DNA from: Clostridiales bacterium
GTDB taxonomy: Bacteria > Bacillota > Clostridia > Christensenellales > Borkfalkiaceae
Direction of reading: 5' to 3'
Assembly: GCA_015069525.1 (NCBI GenBank)
Contig: SVIK01000037.1
Coordinates: forward strand, 1 to 12,885
Length of the DNA: 12,885 bases
In this document: in pieces, positions 6,039 to 12,885 of the stretch
Numbering within the stretch: position 1 is the stretch's first letter
Layout of the letters: each line of letters starts with the position of its first letter
The notes under the pieces: model-generated
The model's input: only the letters and a program-made list of their open reading frames with translations
What the model was told of the DNA's origin: nothing
Database searches by the model: none
Program-made: the position numbers and the translations under genes

Positions 6039-6356
6039 TTATCTTAATTTGTCTTTGCCGAGTGCATTCAAACGGGCGAACCATTCGATATCCTCGCTTT
6101 GTCTTGCAATTACCTTATGGGTAATATACAAACCTCTTTTTTCGGCTTCCATCTTGCCAGCCTGTACGGACGCTTCTACCGCAGCCGCGCTCCCTTCGAC
6201 TTTAATAGCCATAACCAAGGGCACGCGCGCGGAGTCCCCCGCCGCAGGCTTGTTTTTGTCGATTGCCACCACTTCTACGTCGGCAGCTTTCGCCATTTTA
6301 TCGGCAACTACGATAGCGGTAGCGAAGCCGAAGACTTCTATCATACCAAGTGCCAT
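6039..6356 (-). CDS. BMC-H shell protein with extended pore loop
   Basis: A 105-residue single-domain shell protein. The BMC start is typical (ALGMIEVFGFATAIVVADKMAKAADVEV). The pore region is longer than in the other three hexamers: between the strand VVAI and VPLVMAIKVEG lies DKNKPAAGDSAR, where the others have only a short EK-IGSG turn. The C-terminal tail WFARLNALGKDKLR is basic and also longer. This would line the pore with Lys/Asn/Asp side chains and change its selectivity (inference). AAGGAG precedes the ATG, and the gene follows the alcohol dehydrogenase by 14 bases. It is the first shell gene to be transcribed in the window. I recognise the general type from other glycyl-radical compartment loci but cannot give a firm subfamily name. 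Confidence 0.92.
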   Translation of the reverse strand: MALGMIEVFGFATAIVVADKMAKAADVEVVAIDKNKPAAGDSARVPLVMAIKVEGSAAAVEASVQAGKMEAEKRGLYITHKVIARQSEDIEWFARLNALGKDKLR

Positions 6357-6370
6357 GTGTTTATTTCTCC

Positions 6371-7579
6371 TTATTTAGCAACGTAGCAAATCTTGATACC
6401 CTTTTGCGCAACGTTCGTTTCCATGGCTTCGTTAAGCTGGTCGAGAGGATACTCGTGCGTAATCAAATCGCATACGGGAATCTTCATTTCTCTTGCTTGA
6501 CGAAGGAACGCCATCGTCGTAGGATAATCGTCTGCGCTGTAATCCCAAGAACCAACGAGGTTGATTTCTTTATTACACATTGCAAAGTGGGGATTTACGG
6601 CATATTCACCGTTGTTTACGAAGAAGCCCATTTCGCAAAGTCCACCACCGCGACGGATATATTCGTAAATATCCTTTGCCGCAGCAGGCGCACCCGTGCA
6701 TTGGAACGCAAAGTCCGCACCGACGCCGTTTGCTACGCTCTTCACGTATTTAACTCTTTCTTCAAGAGTGGTCATTTCGCGGAAGTTTACAATCGTTTTT
6801 ACACCAAGCTTTTTCGCCATTTCCAAACGCATCGGCGTACCGTCGATTGCGATGATGTGGTTGATACCAGCAGCGCGAAGCACGCTAATCATAACCAAGC
6901 CTACGGGACCAAGCCCTTGAATAAGTACCTTCGAATTGAAGTTGATGAGCCCCGTCGTTTGCGCTCTCTTTAATGCGTGTACACATACGCAAGCGAGTTC
7001 GAGAATCATTCTTTCCTTCAAATCCAAATCGTTTACTACGAAATACGTAGAACCTTTACCGCGGATAAGCAAATATTCCGAGAACCAACCGGTGAAAGGG
7101 TTTGCATTGCTGTGCGGAATCAACCCGAACACGCCTTGCTTGTCGCAAAGGTTGGTGTTTGCAGGATGATTACGGCAAACGTGGCATTCCCCACAGCTGA
7201 TAACGCTGGTGACGAGCTTATCGCCTACTTTGATAGGCTTGCCCGACGTATCCGCCTTGATGTTTTTACCGAGGTATACGATTTCACCCGTACCCTCGTG
7301 GCCGAGCGTGACGGGGATAATCCCGAACGGGTCAGCTTTCCATTCGTGTACGTCCGTACCGCATACACCGCAACCTTCTACCTTTACAAGGATATCGTCG
7401 TCGGTGAGTGCAGGGATAGGGAATTCTTTTACTTCGATTTTCTTTTGTGCCGTGAGCATCGCTACCTTCGCCGTCTTGGGAATTTTGCCTGCACAGCCAC
7501 AAGAAGAGCTCTTCACGCCACCCATTTCGCCAAGGATTTTACGAACGATACTCTCAACTTGAGAAGATGTAATATCCAT
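6371..7579 (-). CDS. Zinc-dependent alcohol dehydrogenase with N-terminal encapsulation peptide
   Basis: A 402-residue medium-chain dehydrogenase. Catalytic zinc ligands are Cys73 (GCGVCGTDVHEW) and His94-Glu95 (GHEGTGEIV). A structural zinc lobe is Cys129-132-135-145. The Rossmann loop is GLGPVG at 222-227, with an acidic Asp after IIAI that points to NAD(H) over NADP(H). Residues 1-21 (SQVESIVRKILGEMGG) form an encapsulation helix, and the linker SSSCGCAGK carries a Cys-Gly-Cys. Likely it reduces propionaldehyde to 1-propanol, returning the NADH made by the aldehyde dehydrogenase. It could instead, or also, reduce lactaldehyde to 1,2-propanediol, since no iron-type FucO or PduQ gene is in the window. 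A good AAAGGAG site precedes the ATG, 21 bases after the aldehyde dehydrogenase. Family and encapsulation are firm; the aldehyde substrate is not. Confidence 0.93.
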   Translation of the reverse strand: MDITSSQVESIVRKILGEMGGVKSSSCGCAGKIPKTAKVAMLTAQKKIEVKEFPIPALTDDDILVKVEGCGVCGTDVHEWKADPFGIIPVTLGHEGTGEIVYLGKNIKADTSGKPIKVGDKLVTSVISCGECHVCRNHPANTNLCDKQGVFGLIPHSNANPFTGWFSEYLLIRGKGSTYFVVNDLDLKERMILELACVCVHALKRAQTTGLINFNSKVLIQGLGPVGLVMISVLRAAGINHIIAIDGTPMRLEMAKKLGVKTIVNFREMTTLEERVKYVKSVANGVGADFAFQCTGAPAAAKDIYEYIRRGGGLCEMGFFVNNGEYAVNPHFAMCNKEINLVGSWDYSADDYPTTMAFLRQAREMKIPVCDLITHEYPLDQLNEAMETNVAQKGIKICYVAK

Positions 7580-7600
7580 AATTTTTTCTCCTTTTACCTA

Positions 7601-9058
7601 TTAAATAATGCGGAAACTTTCGCTGAGTACACAACGACGGAATCTCGTGAAGCTACGTGCGCTGGTCAAGCCTTCGCCCGTAGGCCCTGCGATGGTAAAC
7701 GTCGTGTGTCCTTCGCCACCGAAACCGATACCTGCATACGAGGGCGCGTTCTTTACGAAAATCGTCGTTTCCACCGCGCGAGCAAATCTCGTCAAGTGGT
7801 CGATATTCTTAGAGTGCATGTGCGCCGTATGTCTATTGCCGTGTTCTGCCTTTACCGCCCAATCGATTGCTTGGTCGATATCGTTTACGCGTACAATCGG
7901 CAGGATAGGCATCATCAATTCGTGTTGTACGAAGGGATGGTCGAAGCCCGTTTCACAAATGATACAACGGACGTCTCCGCCTACTTTTACACCGATTTTT
8001 TCAAGCAAGACTGCCGCGTCACGACCAACGCAATCACGACTAACCGTCTTTTTCACGATGCCCGTTTTCGGGTTCTTGCTGTCTACGAGTACGATATTTG
8101 CAAGCTTGCCTGCTTGTTCGGGCGTAATCATGTACGCGCCGTTATTTTGCATTTCGGAAATGAGTTGGTCTGCGATATTCTTAAACGCAAATACTTCTTT
8201 TTCCGCGATACAAGGCAAGTTGTTGTCGAACGTACAACCGTCGATAATATCTTTCGCCGCTTTGCGGATATCCGCCGTATCGTCTACGATAACGGGAGGA
8301 TTGCCCGCGCCTGCGCCGATTGCTTTCTTTCCGCTCGAAAGCACGCTTCTTACAACCCCAGGTCCGCCCGTACATACGAGCAAACGGATGTTGGGGTGTT
8401 TATACATAATTTGAGCCGTGTCCAACGTGGGTTTTACAACCGAAGCAACGAGGACGTTAGGTCCGCCCGCCGCCGTACTTGCACGGTTGATTAAATCCAC
8501 GGCATAGTTGGACGTTGCGATTGCGTTTGGGTGCGGGTTGAATACAACGCCGTTGCCTGCCGCAATCATACCGATACTATTACAGATTACCGTTTCCGAA
8601 GGGTTGGTGCTGGGGGTAATGCTACCCACAACGCCAAACGGCGCCATTTCCGTGAGCGTAAGACCGTAGTCCCCTGTTTTCACTTGTGCAACGATATCCG
8701 CCGTGCCGGGCGTTTTATCAGCAACGAGGATATGTTTTGCCGTCTTGTGTTCTACACGGCCCATCTTCGTTTCCGCAACGCCGAGCTTCGCCATAATCGG
8801 AGCTTCTTTACGGCATAATTCACGAACTTTTGCGATAACTTTTTCTCTTTCTTCGAGGGACATTGCACGGATTGCTTTATAGCCCGCCGTTGCCGCGTCG
8901 ATAGCATCGTTCATGTCCGCGTAAATACCGATAAGTTTGCGACCGTTATATTGCGTCGAATCCCAATCGTTTCTTACGGTGGAAACCGCGCCACCGAGGT
9001 TGTTAATCACTTGCGCGATAACTTGCTCGATTTGGGCTTCCGTCCAATTGATTGCCAT
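7601..9058 (-). CDS. pduP: CoA-acylating propionaldehyde dehydrogenase, PduP/EutE-like, with N-terminal encapsulation peptide
   Basis: Oxidises propionaldehyde with CoA and NAD+ to propionyl-CoA and NADH in the compartment lumen. The 485-residue protein is full length for the PduP/EutE branch of the aldehyde dehydrogenase superfamily. It has PFGVVGSITPSTNPSET (about 140-156), the nucleotide-binding CTGGPGVVRS (about 229-238), AIGAGAGNPPVIVD, and catalytic Cys283 in NNLPCIAEKEV. Residues 1-22 (WTEAQIEQVIAQVINNLGG) are an amphipathic encapsulation helix, followed by a variable linker to about residue 40. The ribosome binding site AAAAGGAG is well placed. It is preceded by the aldolase, with a 7-bp hairpin in the 62-bp gap, and followed by the alcohol dehydrogenase that would balance its NADH. 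Acetaldehyde could also be a substrate, but the rhamnose context favours propionaldehyde. Confidence 0.95.
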   Translation of the reverse strand: MAINWTEAQIEQVIAQVINNLGGAVSTVRNDWDSTQYNGRKLIGIYADMNDAIDAATAGYKAIRAMSLEEREKVIAKVRELCRKEAPIMAKLGVAETKMGRVEHKTAKHILVADKTPGTADIVAQVKTGDYGLTLTEMAPFGVVGSITPSTNPSETVICNSIGMIAAGNGVVFNPHPNAIATSNYAVDLINRASTAAGGPNVLVASVVKPTLDTAQIMYKHPNIRLLVCTGGPGVVRSVLSSGKKAIGAGAGNPPVIVDDTADIRKAAKDIIDGCTFDNNLPCIAEKEVFAFKNIADQLISEMQNNGAYMITPEQAGKLANIVLVDSKNPKTGIVKKTVSRDCVGRDAAVLLEKIGVKVGGDVRCIICETGFDHPFVQHELMMPILPIVRVNDIDQAIDWAVKAEHGNRHTAHMHSKNIDHLTRFARAVETTIFVKNAPSYAGIGFGGEGHTTFTIAGPTGEGLTSARSFTRFRRCVLSESFRII

Positions 9059-9090
9059 AGCTTTTTCTCCTTTTCAGTCTTATGAGTTTC

Positions 9091-9109
9091 TTTGGCGAAT
9101 TCCGCCAAA
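9091..9109 (-). other. Intercistronic hairpin between aldolase and aldehyde dehydrogenase
   Basis: TTTGGCG-AATTC-CGCCAAA is a perfect 7-bp inverted repeat with a 5-base loop. It starts 11 bases after the aldolase stop and ends well before the AAAAGGAG site of the next gene. There is no T-run after it in the minus-strand transcript (GAAACTC), so termination is unlikely. An mRNA processing or stability role is possible. Confidence 0.5.
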
Positions 9110-9120
9110 ATCACGCTCGC

Positions 9121-9870
9121 TTATTTGCCGAGTGCAGCAAGAACTTTCTTCGTGATTGTTTCAACGAGTTCCGCATTAGCACCGCAACCGCAGGATTCTT
9201 CTTCGCATTCGATACCAGGGTGACGGCCGGGCAAATTCATCTTCTTTCTCAAATCCATGAGCTTTTTAAGTTGGTCGCAGGAGATTTCGTGTACTGCGCC
9301 AAGGTCCATAGCGTGCTTGCAGATAACCGCGTTGAATTCAACTTCTTCCATTACGAAGAACGCTTTCGTGAGGTTGCAACCAACCGTCAAAGCGCCGTGG
9401 TTGCGGAGCAAGAACGCGTCGTGGTTTTGAAGGTACGGGTCAAGCGAATCGGGAATTTCCATCGTGGAAGGCGTACCGTAATCGCAGGTAGGAACAGCGC
9501 CGATGGTCAAAACTGCTTCGGGAAGCACGTATTGGTCAAGGTCGATATCCGCAACGGTGAACGCCGTAGCAACGGGAGGGTGTGCGTGCACAACAGCCGT
9601 AACGTCGGGACGTTCGCGATACACTCTCATGTGCATCTTGATTTCGGACGAAGGGTTAAGTTTACCTTCAAGTTTCTTACCGTCTTTGTCCACTTTGATA
9701 ATCATGTCGGGCGTCAAGGACGCTTTGGAAACACCCGTGGGGGTGCAGTAGAATTCGTTGTCGTTAATCTTTACGGAAATATTACCGTCGTTTGCAGCAA
9801 CGAAACCTTTTTGCCAAAGCTTTAAGCCAACTTCGCAAATTTCTTTCTTAATCTCGAATGGGGATTTCAT
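9121..9870 (-). CDS. Class II sugar-phosphate aldolase (rhamnulose/fuculose-1-phosphate type) with C-terminal encapsulation peptide
   Basis: Cleaves L-rhamnulose-1-phosphate, and possibly L-fuculose-1-phosphate, to dihydroxyacetone phosphate and L-lactaldehyde. The 249-residue protein has the FucA-type zinc site: His95 and His97 in VVHAHPP and His158 in LLRNHGAL, with catalytic Glu76 in NPSSEIKMH. FucA itself is about 215 residues. The extra C-terminus is a Cys-rich linker (ECEEESCGCGA, Cys222/227/229) followed by an amphipathic helix NAELVETITKKVLAALGK at 232-249, which looks like an encapsulation peptide. Toxic lactaldehyde would thus be made inside the shell. The start follows AAAAAAGGAG closely. 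The neighbouring rhaA and rhaB argue for rhamnulose-1-phosphate as the main substrate. An encapsulated aldolase of this kind is a hallmark of the fucose/rhamnose class of glycyl-radical compartments. Confidence 0.94.
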   Translation of the reverse strand: MKSPFEIKKEICEVGLKLWQKGFVAANDGNISVKINDNEFYCTPTGVSKASLTPDMIIKVDKDGKKLEGKLNPSSEIKMHMRVYRERPDVTAVVHAHPPVATAFTVADIDLDQYVLPEAVLTIGAVPTCDYGTPSTMEIPDSLDPYLQNHDAFLLRNHGALTVGCNLTKAFFVMEEVEFNAVICKHAMDLGAVHEISCDQLKKLMDLRKKMNLPGRHPGIECEEESCGCGANAELVETITKKVLAALGK

Positions 9871-9899
9871 ATTAGTTCTCCTTTTTTATATATATTTTT

Positions 9900-11090
9900 T
9901 TATTTTGCCAAATTTTGTGTGTCAAGAGCAATCATATACTCTTCATTCGTAGGGATAACGAACGTTTTTACCTTCGCTCCCTTTGCGCTGATGTCTACGT
10001 CTACGCCTCTATCGCAGTTCCTATTGACGTCTTTGTCAATCGCGATACCAAGCCAATCCATACCTTCGCAAACGCTTTCTCTCATCGCCCTATCGTTTTC
10101 ACCGATACCTGCGGTAAATACAACTGCGTCTACGCCGTTCATTTCCGCGATATACGAACCGATAATTTTCTTGATGTTATGTACCAAGATATCAAGTGCG
10201 AGCTTTGCACGGGCATTGCCTTGTTCTGCCGCGGCGGAAACGTCTCTGCAATCGCTGGAAATTCCGGATACGCCAAGCAAACCCGATTTATTGTTGAGAA
10301 GTTTTTCCACTTCTTCCGCGCTCATGCCCTTCTTTTTCATGATATACATAGGCACGGTGGGGTCAAGCGCACCGCTTCTCGTACCCATAGGCACACCGTC
10401 TTGGGGGGTAAAGCCCATCGACGTATCAATCGCCTTGCCGTTTACCGTCGCCGTTATGGACGAGCCGTTTCCAAGGTGGCAAGTGATGATTTTCGCATCT
10501 TTCTTCCCAAGCATTTCCGCAGCCTTTGCCGCAACGTATCTATGCGACGTACCGTGGAAACCGTAGCGACGAATTTTGTATTCTTCGTACAATTCGTAAG
10601 GGATAGGATAGATGTACGCGTCTTCCTTCATATTAGAATAATAGGAAGTATCGAAAACGCCCACGTGTTTAATGTCGGGCATAACCTCTTTGCAAGCTTT
10701 GAACCCGCTGATTGCAGGAGGACCGTGCAAGGGGTTGAGTTCTACAATGCTTTCCAAATACGCAATTTCGTCCGCACCAAGGACAGCCGACGCGCGGAGC
10801 TTTTCACCGCCGTGCGCAAATCTGTGTCCTACCGCCGAAATTTCTTTAACGCTACCAATCACGCCGAGTTTTTCATCGGTGAGAAGCCCAAGCACGCATT
10901 CAATCGCCGCTTTATGGTCGGGGAAATTTGCCGAAGCCTTATAATCTTCTTTGCCGGGGCACTTGTGCGTGACTACGCCGTCAATGCCGATTCTTTCACA
11001 GTTGCCCTTTGCAATCGCCGTGTTCGTATCCATGTCGAACAATTGGTATTTTAACGAAGAGCTACCTGCATTTACAACCAATATCTTCAC
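9900..11090 (-). CDS. ackA: Acetate/propionate kinase
   Basis: Transfers phosphate from propionyl- or acetyl-phosphate to ADP, giving the ATP yield of the pathway. At 396 residues it has normal family length and all main motifs: VNAGSSSLKYQLFDM at the N-terminus (Asn7), HVGVFDTSYYSNM, GFHGTSHRYVAAKA at about 177-190 with the expected active-site His179, HLGNGSSITA, TPQDGVPMGTRSG and FTAGIGEN. The start codon is GTG, 3 bases after the rhaA stop. Its ribosome binding site (AGAGAGG) lies in the last rhaA codons, so the two are probably coupled. There is no encapsulation helix at either end, so it likely works in the cytosol on acyl-phosphate leaving the compartment. By sequence it reads as AckA-like; use of propionyl-phosphate is inferred from context. 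Confidence 0.95.
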   Translation of the reverse strand: MKILVVNAGSSSLKYQLFDMDTNTAIAKGNCERIGIDGVVTHKCPGKEDYKASANFPDHKAAIECVLGLLTDEKLGVIGSVKEISAVGHRFAHGGEKLRASAVLGADEIAYLESIVELNPLHGPPAISGFKACKEVMPDIKHVGVFDTSYYSNMKEDAYIYPIPYELYEEYKIRRYGFHGTSHRYVAAKAAEMLGKKDAKIITCHLGNGSSITATVNGKAIDTSMGFTPQDGVPMGTRSGALDPTVPMYIMKKKGMSAEEVEKLLNNKSGLLGVSGISSDCRDVSAAAEQGNARAKLALDILVHNIKKIIGSYIAEMNGVDAVVFTAGIGENDRAMRESVCEGMDWLGIAIDKDVNRNCDRGVDVDISAKGAKVKTFVIPTNEEYMIALDTQNLAK

Positions 11091-11093
11091 AGC

Positions 11094-12338
11094 TTAACCT
11101 CTCTTTGCAATTACTTCTTTTTCGAATTTTTCTATTTCGTCCCACCAATCTTCCTTCAAGCCTTGACGAGCAAGATATTCGTTCCAAACGTCTACGAAAG
11201 GAAGATATTTTACTCTTTCATGCATATAGAATACTTTGGTGTAATTGCCTTCGTCTTGCAATTTCTTCATTTCCGCATACGGTTGCAAAATTGCGGAAAG
11301 GAGCGCCTTTTGCATGGAGCGAACACCCGTCACCCAAGCGCACAAACGGTTGATAGAAGCGTCGAAGTAGTCGAGCGCTACGATAACCTTATCGTCCGCG
11401 TCGTTGCGGATAATTTCTTTGGAAAGTTCTTTAAGTTCGTCGTCCACTACGATTACGTGGTCGCTATCCCATCTAACGGGGCGGGATACGTGGAGTTGTA
11501 CTTTATCATAGAACGCAAGCATGGAAGGAATCTTATCGGAAACCACTTCCGTCGGGTGATAATGTCCCGTATCGAGCAAACAGCAAATACCGCGCGTTGC
11601 CGCATAGTTTTGATAGAATTCGTTGCTACCTACCGTATAGCTTTCTACGCCGATACCGAACACCTTGCTTTCTACTGCGGGGATAACCCATTCTTTATCG
11701 TATCCTTCAAGCACTTCGTCAAGCGATTTTTTCAATCTAAGACGAGGGCCAAGTCTATCCGCGGGGATATCCTTCGTACCGTCGGGTACCCAAAGGTTTA
11801 CACAGCAAGGGCTACCCATTGCTTTACCGATTTCAGCCGCAATCTTCATACAAGCTTTACCGTGGTTCACCCAGAACTTTCTCACGTTTTCGTCGGGAGA
11901 GGAAAGGGATAAGCCGTCTTTCATCATGGGATGAGAGAACCAAGTCGGGTTGAAGTCTACCCCTTCAAGTCCCGTTTCTTTCGCCCATTTTACCCAAGGT
12001 TCGAAATGCTTATATTCGTAAGCGTCTCTATCCACCTTGCCCTTGTCTTCGCCAAGGAGCGCGTAGCAAGCGTGTACGTTTACTCTCTTTTTACCAGGCA
12101 TCAATTTGAAAGCCGTCGTAAGGTCTGCAAAGAGTTCTTCGGGCGTTCTTGCTCTACCGGGATAATTACCCGTCGTTTGAATACCACCGGAAAGGGAATC
12201 GCTACCGTCGAAACCGATAACGTCGTCGCCTTGCCAGCAATGTACGCTTACGGAGAGTTTGGAAAGTCTTTCCATCGCCGCTTCCGTATCAACGCCGAAC
12301 TCGGCATAAATCTTTTTTGCTTCTTCGTATCTGGACAT
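11094..12338 (-). CDS. rhaA: L-rhamnose isomerase
   Basis: Interconverts L-rhamnose and L-rhamnulose, the first step of the pathway, in the cytosol. The protein is 414 residues, the usual size, and shows the RhaA-specific segments HCWQGDDVIGFDG, GNYPGRARTPEEL, CLLDTGHYHPTEV (Asp256, His259, His261), QLHVSRPVRWDSDH (His283, Asp291, Asp293) and VALDYFDASINR. These carry the divalent-metal and substrate ligands of the TIM-barrel family. I take the ATG at 12338 as the start because a full AAGGAG lies just upstream. An in-frame TTG at 12353 would put that site inside the gene. No encapsulation peptide is visible. It lies between rhaB and ackA in the same direction, with a 46-bp gap on the rhaB side. 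Identification is very secure. Confidence 0.97.
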   Translation of the reverse strand: MSRYEEAKKIYAEFGVDTEAAMERLSKLSVSVHCWQGDDVIGFDGSDSLSGGIQTTGNYPGRARTPEELFADLTTAFKLMPGKKRVNVHACYALLGEDKGKVDRDAYEYKHFEPWVKWAKETGLEGVDFNPTWFSHPMMKDGLSLSSPDENVRKFWVNHGKACMKIAAEIGKAMGSPCCVNLWVPDGTKDIPADRLGPRLRLKKSLDEVLEGYDKEWVIPAVESKVFGIGVESYTVGSNEFYQNYAATRGICCLLDTGHYHPTEVVSDKIPSMLAFYDKVQLHVSRPVRWDSDHVIVVDDELKELSKEIIRNDADDKVIVALDYFDASINRLCAWVTGVRSMQKALLSAILQPYAEMKKLQDEGNYTKVFYMHERVKYLPFVDVWNEYLARQGLKEDWWDEIEKFEKEVIAKRG

Positions 12339-12384
12339 ATATATCTCCTTCAATTAAATATTTTTTATTTTTCAGCGTTTCCGC

Positions 12385-12885
12385 TTATACTTCTTCAATA
12401 TCAAACGAGTTTTTGATAATCTCTCTACCCGCTTTTACGTCGGCGATATCGCCAAGCCCTACCATTTGAATCATCAAATTGCCGATTGCCGTGCCTTCCG
12501 CAGGCCCCGTGATAATCTTTTTGCCCGTATGCTCTTTCGTCAATTGGTTGAGAAGCTTATTCTTGCTCCCCCCGCCGATGATGTTCAAGGTTTCATACGT
12601 TTCGCCCGTCACCGCCTCCAAATCTTTCAGCGATTGGTCGTAGCATTTTGCAAGATTTTTATAAATTACGTACGCCATTTCACCAACGGAGAGCTCTCTT
12701 CCCACCGCCGTATTGATTGCGGTAATCATGCTCTTGGGGGCGAAAAAGGCTTGGTCGTTTACGTTGATTTCAATATCTACGGGATTTTCCTTTGCCATTT
12801 GCGCAAGCTCTGCAAAGCTGTACTTATCGTCCAACTCATGGCGGACTTGTTGAATCATCCAAAGCCCCATGATATTGATTTGGAA
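12385..12885 (-). CDS. rhaB: Rhamnulokinase (partial: N-terminal part off right edge)
   Basis: Phosphorylates L-rhamnulose to L-rhamnulose-1-phosphate with ATP. Only the last 166 residues are here. The frame stays open through the right edge, reading FQINIMGLWMIQQ at the border, so the Met at 12870 is internal and not a start. Recognisable are GLWMIQQVRHEL, the FGGY-kinase C-terminal nucleotide-binding segment NIIGGGSKNKLLNQL, and GPAEGTAIGNLMIQMVGLG. Rhamnulokinases are about 465-490 residues, so roughly two thirds is missing. It is the first gene transcribed in the window; the operon promoter and any regulator must lie further right. A 4-bp hairpin with a GAAA loop (12374-12385) overlaps its stop region but has no T-run. 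Confidence 0.93.
   Translation of the reverse strand, partial: FQINIMGLWMIQQVRHELDDKYSFAELAQMAKENPVDIEINVNDQAFFAPKSMITAINTAVGRELSVGEMAYVIYKNLAKCYDQSLKDLEAVTGETYETLNIIGGGSKNKLLNQLTKEHTGKKIITGPAEGTAIGNLMIQMVGLGDIADVKAGREIIKNSFDIEEV

Noticed and set aside
6977..8494. A 505-codon plus-strand frame opposite the two dehydrogenases
   Set aside because: It crosses two well-supported genes and their junction on the other strand. Its translation has no family signature, and its openness follows from codon bias of the real genes.

Overview
The window is one single-strand (minus) block of a catabolic bacterial microcompartment (BMC) operon, read right to left. It encodes conversion of L-rhamnose to 1,2-propanediol and then to propionate and 1-propanol by a B12-independent route. 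The gene content is that of a glycyl-radical-enzyme BMC of the fucose/rhamnose type (often called GRM5): a class II sugar-phosphate aldolase with an encapsulation peptide, a glycyl radical diol dehydratase, a PduP-like aldehyde dehydrogenase, PduL and a PduS/PduT pair. Strong AAGGAG-type ribosome binding sites, A/T-rich gene junctions and the family context suggest an anaerobic Bacillota (Clostridia-like, probably gut) organism. That placement is inference; the window holds no taxonomic marker.

Layout in transcription order. Positions 12885-11094 hold the 3' end of rhaB and complete rhaA; these are cytosolic sugar-entry enzymes. Positions 11090-9900 hold ackA for ATP recovery. Positions 9870-6371 hold three cargo enzymes, each with a terminal encapsulation helix: the aldolase (C-terminal), the CoA-acylating aldehyde dehydrogenase (N-terminal) and a zinc alcohol dehydrogenase (N-terminal). 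Positions 6356-5058 hold four single-domain shell proteins, two of which are identical apart from one extra N-terminal Met. Positions 5057-4791 are a 267-bp gap with an intrinsic-terminator-like hairpin and a 21-bp-period repeat. Positions 4790-1 hold pduL, a pentameric vertex protein, a PduS-like flavin/Fe-S protein, a PduT-like trimer with the cluster-binding Cys38, and the first 605 codons of the glycyl radical diol dehydratase, which runs off the left edge.

Inferred pathway: L-rhamnose -> L-rhamnulose (RhaA) -> L-rhamnulose-1-phosphate (RhaB) -> dihydroxyacetone phosphate + L-lactaldehyde (aldolase) -> 1,2-propanediol (a reductase, possibly the zinc alcohol dehydrogenase) -> propionaldehyde (glycyl radical enzyme). 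Propionaldehyde then becomes either 1-propanol (zinc alcohol dehydrogenase) or propionyl-CoA -> propionyl-phosphate -> propionate + ATP (aldehyde dehydrogenase, PduL, AckA). No promoter, RNA gene, mobile element or CRISPR array was recognised. No gene-free stretch exceeds 300 bp; the two longest (4791-5057 and 3727-3874) are described as features.

The system itself belongs to a described class. The parts that look least explained are the repeat/terminator gap in front of pduL, the pair of protein-identical hexamers, the shared Cys-Gly-Cys linkers beside two encapsulation helices, and the PduS/PduT electron conduit in a locus that needs no cobalamin.
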